This document shows positions 8,676-18,247 of a stretch of DNA of 64,000 nucleotides, in pieces. Location: contig JBBIMP010000028.1 of NCBI GenBank assembly GCA_037444305.1, positions 1 to 64,000 on the forward strand, read 5' to 3'. The DNA comes from JBBIMP01 sp037444305. Its GTDB lineage: Bacteria > Acidobacteriota > UBA6911. Both the position numbers and the translations under genes were made by a program. Numbering within the stretch: position 1 is the first letter of the stretch; each line of letters begins with the position of its first letter. The notes below the pieces were generated by a model, which was not told the origin of the DNA, ran no database searches, and saw only the letters and a list, made by a program, of their open reading frames with translations.

Positions 8676-9610
8676 AACTGCTCAGGGAGTTGATTCTGAA
8701 AAACTGGACGCTCAAGGTCACGGCCCTGCTCCTGGCCTTTTTTCTCTGGGCCGCCGTCAGGGGCGACCGGGACGCCAAGCGGGTGATCAACATCCCGCTG
8801 GAAATCCGCATCCCGCGCAACATGGAGATCGTCAGCGAGCGCCCCAACTTCGTGGAGGTGACCGTTCACGGCGCGCTCGGAAACCTCTGGATCGGGCAGT
8901 CCGCGCCCAGCTACAGCATCGATCTGCAGGCGGCGAGTGAAGGGGAACATATCGTGCCCCTCACATCCGAAAACGTCCGCATCCCCCGGGCCGCGGGCAT
9001 CGAGGTCATCAAGGTCAGTCCGGCGCGCATCACCCTCGTTCTCGAGCGGACCATTTCGAAGGAGGTCCCGGTCGTACTCCCGCCCCCGAGGGGCCGGCAG
9101 GCCTCCGGTATGGATGTCTACCGGATCACCCACTGGCCCGTGTCGGTGCTCATCACCGGCCCCCGTTCGCGCATCGAGCCCGTGCGCGAGATCGCCACGG
9201 AGCCCGTCTCCATCGAAGGCCTCGACCAGTCGCTCCGTACGTTTGCGAACCTCGTAGTCAGGGACAACTTCATCCGCACGACCCCGGTGGGCCCGGTAGA
9301 GGTCAACATCCAGATTGGCACGCACCGCGAGGTCAGGAGGATCAACCGGGTTCCCATCCTGGCGGACAACGCCGGCTTCAGGATCTCCCCCCGCGAAATC
9401 ACCGTGTTCGTTCTGGTGCCCGTCACGGTCAAAAAAAGCCTCACCGCCGACGACGTAGTGGCCACCCTCCCCCTCGGCGGCATCGATCCCTCCGTCAACA
9501 CGGTGAAGCTGAAGCCGGAAGTATCGCTAAAGAATCCCCCGGATCCGGCGATAGCTATCAGGGATTTTCGGCCGTCGGAAATAACGATCCAACGCATCAG
9601 GAACCGCTAG
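8672..9610 (+). CDS. ybbR: YbbR-domain protein (CdaR-like regulator of diadenylate cyclase)
   Basis: 312 residues. An N-terminal membrane anchor (about residues 12-30, VTALLLAFFLWAAV) is followed by repeated YbbR beta domains facing the periplasm. VINIPLEIRIPRNMEIV, with the later VEVTVHG, is typical of the first repeat; further repeats begin around residues 120 and 215. In Firmicutes the protein binds CdaA and modulates its activity; the same role here is inferred from the operon. Translation is coupled to cdaA by the ATGA overlap, and glmM starts at the very next base after its stop. Confidence 0.87.
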   Translation: MKLLRELILKNWTLKVTALLLAFFLWAAVRGDRDAKRVINIPLEIRIPRNMEIVSERPNFVEVTVHGALGNLWIGQSAPSYSIDLQAASEGEHIVPLTSENVRIPRAAGIEVIKVSPARITLVLERTISKEVPVVLPPPRGRQASGMDVYRITHWPVSVLITGPRSRIEPVREIATEPVSIEGLDQSLRTFANLVVRDNFIRTTPVGPVEVNIQIGTHREVRRINRVPILADNAGFRISPREITVFVLVPVTVKKSLTADDVVATLPLGGIDPSVNTVKLKPEVSLKNPPDPAIAIRDFRPSEITIQRIRNR

Positions 9611-10963
9611 ATGGGCAAACTGTTCGGCACCGATGGTATCCGCGGCATCGCGGGCGTGTATCCCCTCGACCGGGACATGGTCTACAGGACGGGTCACTGT
9701 CTCACGGGCTATCTGCAATCGCTCGAGCCCCGGCCCCGCATCGTGATCGCCCGCGATACCCGTGAATCGGGGCCCTGGATGGAAGGCCTGCTGCGGCGGG
9801 CCATCGAGGATGCCGGCGGCGAATGCGAAGTGGCCGGCGTGCTCTCAACCCCGGCCGTCTCCCTGATCACCACCCTGACCGGCGCGCAGGCGGGCGTCAT
9901 GATCAGCGCCTCGCACAATCCCTACCAGGACAACGGGATCAAGATCTTCTCCGCCGACGGGCTCAAGCTCAGCGACGACCTGGAAGAAACCCTCGAACAG
10001 GCGATCATCGCCAGCTCCCTCCACGCTCCCCTTCCGGGGCCGGAGGGCGAGGCCCGCCCCGACCTGTTCGCCGCATCGCGGGACGAATACGTCGAAATGT
10101 ACTCACGCTGGCTGCGAGCCGCGCTGCCCGCCGGATTCGGCCTGGCGGGCTTGCGCGTGGTGGCGGACTGTGCCCACGGCTCCTTGTCGGCCATAGCCCC
10201 CGAATTCCTTCGCGGGCTTGGGGCGGAGGTCATCCCCATTAACTGCCGGCCGAACGGGAAAAACATAAACCTCAACGCCGGCGCCCTCCACCTGGGGGGA
10301 TTGCAGGAAGAAGTCCGGAAGACCGGGGCGACACTCGGCGTGGCCTTCGACGGCGATGCCGACCGGGCGCTGTTCGTCGACAGCGACGGGCGGGTCCGCG
10401 ACGGGGATGACACGCTGTACCTGCTGGCATGCCACACGGCCTTCGACAGCGCGCCGCGTGTCGTCGTGGGAACGGTAATGGCCAACCTCGGACTCGAGGT
10501 GGCCCTGGAGGAACAGGGCGTGCAGCTCGTGCGGACCGCGGTCGGAGACCGGTACGTGCTGGAGGAAATGCTCCGGTCCGGCGCGATAGTCGGCGGCGAG
10601 CAATCCGGCCACGTCATCCTGAAACGGCTCGCCTGCACCGGCGATGGCCTGCTGACCGCCCTGAAAGTCCTCGAGATCATGGCCGCGCGCAAATCCGCAC
10701 GATCCCAGCTCTGGAGCCCCCTGCGGCGCTACCCGCAGGTGCTGCTGAATGTGCCGGTAGGGGAAAAGAAACCTTTCTCCGAAATCCCCGGGCTGGTCGA
10801 AGCCGAAGCCGAGTGCCGCCGGCTGCTGGGCGGGAAGGCCCGCATCATCCTGCGTTACTCGGGAACCGAAAAGCTCGCGCGGGTCATGGTTGAGGGCGAA
10901 AGCCAAGACACCGTCACCCAGGCCGCGAACCGCCTGGCGGCGGTCTTTCAGAACGGCCTGTAA
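9611..10963 (+). CDS. glmM: Phosphoglucosamine mutase
   Basis: 450 residues. Interconverts glucosamine-6-phosphate and glucosamine-1-phosphate, en route to UDP-GlcNAc for peptidoglycan and LPS. It opens with GKLFGTDGIRG. The phosphoserine loop is ISASHNPYQDNGIKIF (~residue 100), the metal loop is DGDADR, the sugar loop contains GGEQSGH, and the phosphate loop reads RYSGTEKLARVMVEG. Most GlmM proteins carry a proline where this one has lysine after the glutamate (GTEP); the change lies next to, not at, the phosphate-contacting residues. It follows ybbR without any gap. Confidence 0.96.
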   Translation: MGKLFGTDGIRGIAGVYPLDRDMVYRTGHCLTGYLQSLEPRPRIVIARDTRESGPWMEGLLRRAIEDAGGECEVAGVLSTPAVSLITTLTGAQAGVMISASHNPYQDNGIKIFSADGLKLSDDLEETLEQAIIASSLHAPLPGPEGEARPDLFAASRDEYVEMYSRWLRAALPAGFGLAGLRVVADCAHGSLSAIAPEFLRGLGAEVIPINCRPNGKNINLNAGALHLGGLQEEVRKTGATLGVAFDGDADRALFVDSDGRVRDGDDTLYLLACHTAFDSAPRVVVGTVMANLGLEVALEEQGVQLVRTAVGDRYVLEEMLRSGAIVGGEQSGHVILKRLACTGDGLLTALKVLEIMAARKSARSQLWSPLRRYPQVLLNVPVGEKKPFSEIPGLVEAEAECRRLLGGKARIILRYSGTEKLARVMVEGESQDTVTQAANRLAAVFQNGL

Positions 10964-11188
10964 TCCGCACGAAAACGGGATCTGCGGAGCCCCGCCGCAT
11001 GCCCGGGAAAATGAACATCCCTCTCGGACCGTAGCCTGCAATGTCCTTGATCGCGTGGACAGGCGTGCCGTGGAATGGGCGCGATGCCGCGATCCGTTTA
11101 CGGCAGCAGGCTTGTGGGACGCGGAAGAACACGGGCAGGGCACCGGCTTGCCGGGTTCGGAGCCATCTGCTATCCTCCTGCCTCGGCC

Positions 11189-11716
11189 ATGGCAGACCAA
11201 AAAATCAAGACCCTCGAAGAAGTCGCAGCCATCCGTGAGACCCTGCGAAAACAGCGGCGGAAGCTGGTCTTCACAAACGGCTGCTTCGATCTCCTGCACG
11301 TCGGGCACGTGCGTTACCTCAACCAGGCCCGCAGCCTGGGCGACGCTCTCGTCGTCGCATTGAACAGCGACACCTCCGTGCGGAACCTCAAGGGCAGGAG
11401 CCGGCCGGTCATTCCGGCAGGGGAGAGGGCCGAGATTCTGGCGGCTCTGGCCTGCGTCGACTACGTCTTCCTGTTCGATGACCCCACGCCCCGGCGGATC
11501 ATAGACATCCTCGTCCCGGACATCCTGGTGAAAGGGGCCGACTGGGAGATCTCGGAGATCGTGGGCCGGGAGACGGTGGAGAAGGCGGGCGGCGAGGTGC
11601 GCAATCTGCCGCTGAGTCCGGGCGCCTCCAGCTCCAGCATCATTCAGACGGTGCTCGAGCGCTTCGGCCGGCATGCCCGATCGGATTCCGGGGTGCCGCC
11701 GCACGAACAGCCTTGA
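11189..11716 (+). CDS. rfaE2: D-glycero-beta-D-manno-heptose 1-phosphate adenylyltransferase
   Basis: 175 residues. Transfers AMP to heptose-1-phosphate in ADP-heptose synthesis for the LPS inner core, and so supports an outer membrane with LPS. This is the stand-alone nucleotidyltransferase half of HldE. The cytidylyltransferase-type motif FTNGCFDLLHVGHVRYL lies around residues 26-42, LKGRSRPV follows, and GASSSSIIQ, near the C-terminus, is characteristic. The kinase half is not fused here and was not seen nearby. ATG at 11189 follows a 225-bp gap after glmM in which no gene is recognised. Confidence 0.92.
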   Translation: MADQKIKTLEEVAAIRETLRKQRRKLVFTNGCFDLLHVGHVRYLNQARSLGDALVVALNSDTSVRNLKGRSRPVIPAGERAEILAALACVDYVFLFDDPTPRRIIDILVPDILVKGADWEISEIVGRETVEKAGGEVRNLPLSPGASSSSIIQTVLERFGRHARSDSGVPPHEQP

Positions 11717-11765
11717 GCATCCCCGTCTCGCGGCCGCACAAGAAGGGGAGCGATCGGTTCGTCCA

Positions 11766-14700
11766 GTGCAAGCAATCAAGCATCTCCTAACCCGAGCCCT
11801 GGAAAGCGACGCGCTGCAGCAGGTTGCCGGCCGCCTGCGGAGCGGGGAGCGCGCGCTTGCCGTCGCGGGCGTGTCCGGCGGCGCGCGCGCGCTCGTGCTG
11901 GCCCATGCGATTCTGGCCGAGGACCGCCCGGTGCTGGCTCTTGCTGCAGGAGCAGACGAGGCCCGGATCCTGGCTGACGACCTGGGGCTGTTCCTCGGGC
12001 TCCTCAGCCCAAACCCGCCCGCCGTCGTCTGCCTTCCCTCTTTCGAGGTGGATCCCTACCGGGGGCTTTCGCCGCATCCGGATATCCTGGCGTCGCGCGC
12101 CCACGCCCTGTGGCGCCTGCTCGAGGATAAGTCCGTGGTCTGCGTCGCCTCGATCCGGGCCGCAGCAGCCCGCCTTCCCGCTCGATCCCGCTTTCTCTCC
12201 CGCTGCCTGCAATTGCGGGAGGGGGGTGATTGCGGGCTGGAGGAGACACGGCGGCGCCTCCGGAACGCCGGCTACGTGGAGGATGATCCGGTAACGGAGC
12301 CGGGCGAGTTCTCCCTGCGCGGCGGCATCCTGGACGTCTTTCCTCCCCAAATGGAAAAGCCGGTTCGGGTCGAGTTTTTCGGGGACAGCGTCGAGTCGCT
12401 GCGCATTTTCGATCCCGAAAGCCAAAGATCCGTATCCCAGGTGAAGCGCGCCGAGATTATCCCCATGCGGGAGAACTGCCCCGATGAGAACACGCTCCGG
12501 CGCTGGGCGGAGGAGGCCGAATCCCGGTGGGGAGCGGGGCGGGAGTCTTTCCTCGAGGAGGAGATCGCACGGGCGCGCGAGGGTGAAACCTTCTCCGGAT
12601 TCGAGTTTTTGCTGCCGCTGGCGGACCCGCTGACGGCGACCATTTTCGACTATGCCGCAGGGTGCCGGCTCGCCTGGTGCGACCGCGAAGTTCTCGATCC
12701 GGCACTCGCCCGGTACCACGCGGAACTGTACGCGCGTTTTGTCGACCGGGTGGAAGCCGCCAAGCCTGCCATCGAACCCGGCCAGGTCTACCTGGCACCC
12801 GAGGAGCTGGCTGCGGCGGCCGCCCCCTGCCCCTCCCTGGATGTCCAGGCGCTCGCACTGGAAGGAAACGCCGCGCAGATCTTCGTCTCGGCCCAGGGCG
12901 GCCGGAAGTACCATGGCAACATCAAGGAATTGGTCGCAGACCTCAGGCGCTTCAGGGAAGCGGGCCAGCAGGTTGCCATGATCTTCTCGAACCTTGGCCG
13001 GGCTGAGCGCGTCCGCGACATCCTGGGAGAGTACGGGATCCCCTGCCGGCTCTGCCACGAGCACACCGAAGCAGCAGATCTGCCGGCCGGCGGCGAGATT
13101 CTTCTGGGACTGGGAGCCCTCCACTCCGGCTTCCTGCTGCCGGCGGCAGGGCTTCACATCATCGCAGGGCCGGACGTCTTTGACGAGATCGAGGTCAAGC
13201 CCGGACCGCTGCACAGGAAGAAAGCCGCCAGGAACCTATTCCTGTCGGATTTCAGGGACCTCAAGCCCGGCGATTACGTGGTCCACACCGACCACGGCAT
13301 CGGGCTCTTCGAGAGCCTGAAAAACATCGACACCCCCGAGGGCCCAAAGGAATTCGTCGTACTGCGCTACCAGGACGAGGCCAGGCTTTACGTCCCTGTC
13401 GAGCGGCTCGACCTGATCCAGAAATACAGCGGCGCCGGCGGCGCTCACCCGGCGCTGGACAAGCTGGGCGGGACGAGCTGGAGCAGGACAAAGAGCCGGA
13501 TCAGGCGCTCGATGCGGGACATGGCCGCCGAGCTCCTGAAGCTCTATGCCGCCCGCCAGACCGTGGAGGGCCACGCCTTTGCCGCCGACACGAACTGGCA
13601 GCGCGAATTCGAGGATGCCTTCGAATTCACGCCGACGCGGGACCAGGAGGATGCCATCGAAGCGACCAAACTGGATATGGAGGCGCCCCGGCCGATGGAC
13701 CGCCTGTTGTGCGGCGATGTGGGCTACGGCAAGACGGAGGTCGCCATGCGCGCCGCCTTCAAGGCCGCCATGGACGGCAAGCAGGTGGCCTTGCTGGCCC
13801 CGACCACCGTGCTGGCATTTCAGCACTACCATACCTTCCGCAGGCGCTTCACGGCGTTTCCGCTCAGGATAGAGCTGCTCTCCCGTTTCCGCAGCCAGCG
13901 GGAACAGAAACAGGTGCTTGCGGCGCTCGAACTGGGTACCGTCGACATCGCCATCGGGACGCACCGGCTTCTATCCAAGGATGTTTCCTTCAGGGATCTC
14001 GGCCTGGTGGTCGTGGACGAGGAGCAGCGCTTCGGCGTGACTCACAAGGAGCGTCTCAAGGCTCTGAAGACGAGGGTGGACGTGCTCACCCTGAGTGCCA
14101 CGCCCATCCCGCGCACGCTCCACATGGCCATGCTCGGCCTGCGGGACATGTCGACGATAGAGACCCCGCCCAAGAACCGGCTGGCAATCCAGACCTCGGT
14201 GCTGCGGCACAGCCAGGACGCCATCCGGTCCGCCATCGAGTTGGAACTGGCCCGCAACGGCCAGGTCTACTACGTCCACAACCGGGTCGAGACGATTTAC
14301 TCCGTGGCCGCCATGGTCCAGAAACTTGTGCCCGGAGCCAGGATCGGCGTGGCGCATGGGCAGATGCCGGAAGCCGCGCTGGAGAAGGTCATGATGCAGT
14401 TCGTGCAGGACGAGCTGGACATCCTGGTCGCGACCACCATCATCGAGAACGGGCTGGACATTCCCCGCGTCAACACCATCATCATCGACCGGGCGGACCT
14501 GTACGGCATGTCCCAGCTCTACCAGTTGCGCGGGCGTGTCGGCCGCAGCGACCGTCGCGCCTACGCCTACCTGCTGATCCCCTCGGAAGAGGTGCTCTCC
14601 GATATCGCGCGCAAGCGCCTGGCGGCAATCCGCGAATTCAGCGATCTCGGAACCGGTTTCCGCGTGGCCGCTCTGGATCTCGAAATCCGCGGCGCGGGGA

Positions 14701-15251
14701 ACCTCCTCGGCGGCGAGCAGCACGGGCACATCAATGCCATCGGATTCGATCTGTACTGCCGGCTGCTCGAGCAGGCGGTGGAGGAGCTGCGCGGCACCCG
14801 GACCGAGGAGGAGGTTTGCCCGGCGATCAATCTGCGCCTCGACATCCGCATCCCGGACGAATACCTGCCCGACCAGGGTCAGCGGCTCCGCATGTACAAG
14901 CGCATCTCCTCCGCAAGAGATGAGGCGGAGCTGGATGCCCTCCGGCAGGAGATGGTCGACCGGTTCGGCAGCTATCCCGAAGCCGTGGACAACCTCTTCC
15001 GCTACGCCGCGTTGCAGCAGAGGGCCCACGAGCTGCAGATCCAGGCCATCGAACGAAACCGGGACCAGGTGTTTTTCCGTTTCGTGGATCACTCCAGGGT
15101 CAGCCCCCAGAGGCTGCTCGGGCTGGCATCACGCAACCGCCAGGCCTCGCTCTCGCCGCAGGGCCTGCTGACCCTGGAAATCGGGCGCGTCCCCCCGGAC
15201 ATCCTCTTCGATTCGCTGCATTCAGTCCTCGACCAGATCCGCGAGGCTTAG
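11766..15251 (+). CDS. mfd: Transcription-repair coupling factor
   Basis: About 1161 residues. Mfd removes RNA polymerase stalled at DNA lesions and recruits UvrA. Order of domains: UvrB-like N-terminal region (~1-440), the CarD-like RNA polymerase interaction domain (~490-565, with LKPGDYVVHTDHGIGLFE), the RecG-like helicase domains (~600-960: LCGDVGYGKTEVAMR Walker A, VVVDEEQRFGV DEAD-like box, LSATPIPRTLHMA), and a C-terminal TRCF domain (~1000-1100). GTG at 11766 is taken as start, about 15 nt after AAGGGGAG; this spacing is long, so the start is uncertain by a few codons. Confidence 0.95.
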   Translation: MQAIKHLLTRALESDALQQVAGRLRSGERALAVAGVSGGARALVLAHAILAEDRPVLALAAGADEARILADDLGLFLGLLSPNPPAVVCLPSFEVDPYRGLSPHPDILASRAHALWRLLEDKSVVCVASIRAAAARLPARSRFLSRCLQLREGGDCGLEETRRRLRNAGYVEDDPVTEPGEFSLRGGILDVFPPQMEKPVRVEFFGDSVESLRIFDPESQRSVSQVKRAEIIPMRENCPDENTLRRWAEEAESRWGAGRESFLEEEIARAREGETFSGFEFLLPLADPLTATIFDYAAGCRLAWCDREVLDPALARYHAELYARFVDRVEAAKPAIEPGQVYLAPEELAAAAAPCPSLDVQALALEGNAAQIFVSAQGGRKYHGNIKELVADLRRFREAGQQVAMIFSNLGRAERVRDILGEYGIPCRLCHEHTEAADLPAGGEILLGLGALHSGFLLPAAGLHIIAGPDVFDEIEVKPGPLHRKKAARNLFLSDFRDLKPGDYVVHTDHGIGLFESLKNIDTPEGPKEFVVLRYQDEARLYVPVERLDLIQKYSGAGGAHPALDKLGGTSWSRTKSRIRRSMRDMAAELLKLYAARQTVEGHAFAADTNWQREFEDAFEFTPTRDQEDAIEATKLDMEAPRPMDRLLCGDVGYGKTEVAMRAAFKAAMDGKQVALLAPTTVLAFQHYHTFRRRFTAFPLRIELLSRFRSQREQKQVLAALELGTVDIAIGTHRLLSKDVSFRDLGLVVVDEEQRFGVTHKERLKALKTRVDVLTLSATPIPRTLHMAMLGLRDMSTIETPPKNRLAIQTSVLRHSQDAIRSAIELELARNGQVYYVHNRVETIYSVAAMVQKLVPGARIGVAHGQMPEAALEKVMMQFVQDELDILVATTIIENGLDIPRVNTIIIDRADLYGMSQLYQLRGRVGRSDRRAYAYLLIPSEEVLSDIARKRLAAIREFSDLGTGFRVAALDLEIRGAGNLLGGEQHGHINAIGFDLYCRLLEQAVEELRGTRTEEEVCPAINLRLDIRIPDEYLPDQGQRLRMYKRISSARDEAELDALRQEMVDRFGSYPEAVDNLFRYAALQQRAHELQIQAIERNRDQVFFRFVDHSRVSPQRLLGLASRNRQASLSPQGLLTLEIGRVPPDILFDSLHSVLDQIREA

Positions 15252-15407
15252 CCGCTCATTGCCGTCTGCAGGAGCGTTTCCCGCGCCCGCACCGCACCGC
15301 GCTTCAGGCCGCACGCGGCGGCGTTCTGCGGGAGTGTACAATTCACGCAGCTTCCGTTATCATTTCCGGTTGCCCGCCGGGACATTTGCGGCGGAGGGAT
15401 GACACCG

Positions 15408-16379
15408 ATGCCTGCCGGATTCAAGGTGCTGGCGGCCCTCGCCATCGCGGCCGCACTGACCGCCTCGGCGGGCTGTGCCCTGACCGGCGGCGCCGGAAGA
15501 GATGGGGATTCCGCCGGCGACGATCGTGCGGTCCGAATAGGAGAGGTCGTCTACCGGCACGAGGACCTGGACCGGTTTTTCAGAATGCGGCTGCTCGATT
15601 TTCGGGACGGCAGGGAGCCCGACACCGTCAAGTCGGCCTTGCTCGAGGCGTTCATCGAAGAAAAGCTGCTGCTCCACCGCGCGGACAGCCTGGGGATCGC
15701 TCCCGACGAGTCCCGCCTGCAGTCCATGCTCGAAAGCACGGCCACGGAACGGCAGAGCGAGGCGGAGGATCCGGCAGCGGAGGAATCGTTGAGCCGCAAC
15801 CTGGCGGAGAGCCTCAAGATCCAGCAGTACCTGCACGACAAACTGCTGAGAAACCTCGAGGTATCCGAGGAGGAATGCCTCGAGTATTACAACGGGAACC
15901 TCTCCGATTTCGTCCGCAACGACATGGTCCACATCCGCGAGATCCTGGTGGACGACCCGGAGCAGGCGGAGAAGATCCAGGCCTCGCTGAAAGCGAACCG
16001 CAACCAGAACTTCGCGGAGCTGGCACGCACTCATTCCAAAACCCCGAGCGCGCCGGAGGGCGGCGACCTGGGAAGATTCCAGCGCGGCGAGCTTCCCGAC
16101 AAGTTCGAGAAAATCATCTTCCGCATGTCTCCCGGAACGGTGAGCAAGACCATCAGCACGGAGTACGGCTACCACATTTTCCTGCTGGAGGAGAAGGTGC
16201 TGGCCCACCAGCAGAAGTTCTTCGAGGTGAAGGACAGGATAAGGGACAGGCTGCTGCTCGAGCGCGAGAGGGCGCAGATCGAGCGGGACATCGCGGCGTT
16301 GACCAAGGAGATTCCGGTGGAGATTTACGCCGACGGACTGACTTTCCGTTACGTGGGAACGCGTTTCTCCACCAAGTGA
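15408..16379 (+). CDS. Parvulin-type peptidyl-prolyl isomerase, predicted lipoprotein
   Basis: 323 residues. A signal peptide ends in a lipobox-like SAGC, so the mature protein probably carries a lipidated cysteine and is anchored to a membrane facing the periplasm. A SurA_N/PrsA-like helical region (~45-160) precedes a rotamase domain (~165-260: VHIREILVDD, AELARTHSKTPSAPEGGDLG). It likely helps fold exported or outer-membrane proteins. ATG at 15408 is preferred to the one at 15399 because GGAGG (15393-15397) is 10 nt from 15408 but only 1 nt from 15399. It is followed 12 nt later by a second parvulin gene. Confidence 0.87.
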   Translation: MPAGFKVLAALAIAAALTASAGCALTGGAGRDGDSAGDDRAVRIGEVVYRHEDLDRFFRMRLLDFRDGREPDTVKSALLEAFIEEKLLLHRADSLGIAPDESRLQSMLESTATERQSEAEDPAAEESLSRNLAESLKIQQYLHDKLLRNLEVSEEECLEYYNGNLSDFVRNDMVHIREILVDDPEQAEKIQASLKANRNQNFAELARTHSKTPSAPEGGDLGRFQRGELPDKFEKIIFRMSPGTVSKTISTEYGYHIFLLEEKVLAHQQKFFEVKDRIRDRLLLERERAQIERDIAALTKEIPVEIYADGLTFRYVGTRFSTK

Positions 16380-16391
16380 GGAAGCAAATCC

Positions 16392-17348
16392 ATGAACCAC
16401 TTACTCATCATGCCGCTCCTGTTTGCCCTGGCGCAGAGCACCGGAGCCAACGTCGTGGACCGCATTCTGGCCCAGGTGAACAATGACATCATCACGCTCT
16501 CGGACATGCGGCGCGAAATGGCCGATGTCCGCCGCGAACTGGAGGCTCGCTATACCGGCGACCAGCTCGAAGCCGAGGCCAGGAAAATGGAGAAAGAGGT
16601 CCTGGAGGAGCTGATCAACCAGAAGCTGCTCCTGCAGAAGGCCACCGAGTTGGGCTTCGGCGCCAACGTCGACCTCCAGGTGTCGGCCTACATCGAGAGC
16701 TTCCGCAAGAAGAACAACATCCGGGACATGCAGGAGTTCGAGATGGCCCTGCAGCAGCAGGGCATGACCCTGGCCGCCTACCGCGAGTACCTGCGCAAGC
16801 AGATCATCACCAGCGGCCTGGTGAACGAATTCGTCGGCAGCAGGATCACGCTTCTCCCCGAAGAGATCGAGCGGTTTTACAGGGACCACTCCGCCGATTA
16901 CGCCACCCCCGAGGAAGTCACCCTGAGCGAGATCGTCATCCCCGTAGAAGGAAGCGACGCGGAAGCGGCGGCGAAGGCCGGCGAAATCCACAAGCGCCTC
17001 TCCCAGGGAGAGCCGTTCGCCACGCTGGCCAGCCAGTTTTCCAAGGGGACGACGGCCGCCAAGGGGGGCGACATCGGCTCTTATGTCACGTCCAAACTGA
17101 ATCCGGAAATCGCCAAGGTCATCGCGCCGGTGAAGGCGGGGGAGGTTTCTGCCGTGACGAAGGCACGCGAGGGCTATGTGATCTACCGGGTGGATGCGCG
17201 CAAGGAGGCTTCCGTCCGACCGCTGGAAGCGGTGAGGGAGGACATCAGGAACCGGCTCTGGCAGCAGAAATTCCAGCCGGAATACGAGCGGTTCATGGCC
17301 CAGCTCAGGGAGGACGCCTACATCCAGATCTTCGAGGAAATACGCTAG
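16392..17348 (+). CDS. SurA-like periplasmic peptidyl-prolyl isomerase
   Basis: 318 residues with a short signal peptide (about residues 1-19, LLIMPLLFALAQSTGA). The SurA N-terminal chaperone domain follows (VVDRILAQVNNDIITLSDM, a signature, then EVLEELINQKLLLQKA), then a single parvulin domain (~170-270: EVTLSEIVIPVEG, ATLASQFSKGTTAAKGGDIG). SurA escorts outer-membrane proteins through the periplasm; E. coli SurA has two parvulin domains, this one has one. It is in tandem with the lipoprotein paralogue just upstream, presumably one operon. Confidence 0.88.
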   Translation: MNHLLIMPLLFALAQSTGANVVDRILAQVNNDIITLSDMRREMADVRRELEARYTGDQLEAEARKMEKEVLEELINQKLLLQKATELGFGANVDLQVSAYIESFRKKNNIRDMQEFEMALQQQGMTLAAYREYLRKQIITSGLVNEFVGSRITLLPEEIERFYRDHSADYATPEEVTLSEIVIPVEGSDAEAAAKAGEIHKRLSQGEPFATLASQFSKGTTAAKGGDIGSYVTSKLNPEIAKVIAPVKAGEVSAVTKAREGYVIYRVDARKEASVRPLEAVREDIRNRLWQQKFQPEYERFMAQLREDAYIQIFEEIR

Positions 17349-17464
17349 CGGGAACGGGTGTCGGCCGGATGCCGGAACTGCTAACGGGCCGCCGGCGAGA
17401 CCGCGCCGATAAGTATCCTGACGCTCTGCGCCCTTGTGCCAGACCGGGAAGGGAGACCAGCATA

Positions 17465-18226
17465 ATGCGCAAAATCACCGGCCTTATTGTGGTGCTGTTT
17501 GTCTGTGCGGCCGAGGCGCCGGCAAGCGACCGGAAAGCAGAGTTCCTCGGGGCCTACTGGATCCTGGACGTTGCCGGGTCGGTGCGGTCGGGCGCGGGCG
17601 CGCTGGACCTGGATTCCGACCTCGGCATCCGGGGCAGGAAGTGGATGATCCTGGCCAAGGGATACTACAAGCCCTCCCGCAAGCACAGGTTCCACTTCGA
17701 GTTCGTGCCCTACCGGCTGGTGGGCGCCAACCGCCTGCCCCGCACGGCCGGCTTCGCGGGCACAGCGTTCCAGGCCGGCGAAGCGCTGACCACCCGGGCA
17801 AACGTCAACTACTTCTTCGGCGGCTACCAGTACGACTTCGTGAACCGTGAAAGGGGACACTTCGGGGTTCTGGGCGGGCTGAGCTATTTTCACAGCAGGA
17901 TCAGGCTCGAAAGCAGCCCCGTCGTCAGGGTCGCTTCCGACACCCGGTCGCTGCCCCTGCCTCTGGCCGGCGCCGGGTTCCGCGTGTATCCGCTGCGCGC
18001 CAGCAACCTGCTCAACATCAATGGCGACTTCAAGGGCATGAGCCTGGGTTCTTACGGCCACTATGCCCAGGGGTCGATCAACGCGGGGATCGGCATCGGG
18101 CGGCGGATCACGCTGCAGGTCGGCTATGCCCTGCTCGATCTCGACCTGCATGACAAGCCGGGAACCCGGGCGGTCGAACTGCGCTTCAAGGGGCCGATTT
18201 TCTCCCTGCAGCTTGGGGACAAGTAG
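17465..18226 (+). CDS. Predicted outer-membrane beta-barrel protein
   Basis: 253 residues. A signal peptide (about residues 1-22, ITGLIVVLFVCAAEAPAS) is followed by alternating polar/hydrophobic strands with aromatic ends (e.g. KHRFHFEFVPYRLVG, NVNYFFGGYQYDFVN, FKGPIFSLQLGDK), the pattern of a small porin-like barrel of about 8-10 strands. No specific family is recognised. It lies 116 bp downstream of the two foldase genes in the same direction, and converges with the permease gene ending at 18248. Confidence 0.65.
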   Translation: MRKITGLIVVLFVCAAEAPASDRKAEFLGAYWILDVAGSVRSGAGALDLDSDLGIRGRKWMILAKGYYKPSRKHRFHFEFVPYRLVGANRLPRTAGFAGTAFQAGEALTTRANVNYFFGGYQYDFVNRERGHFGVLGGLSYFHSRIRLESSPVVRVASDTRSLPLPLAGAGFRVYPLRASNLLNINGDFKGMSLGSYGHYAQGSINAGIGIGRRITLQVGYALLDLDLHDKPGTRAVELRFKGPIFSLQLGDK

Positions 18227-18247
18227 GATCCCCGCCGGTTTGCTCCG

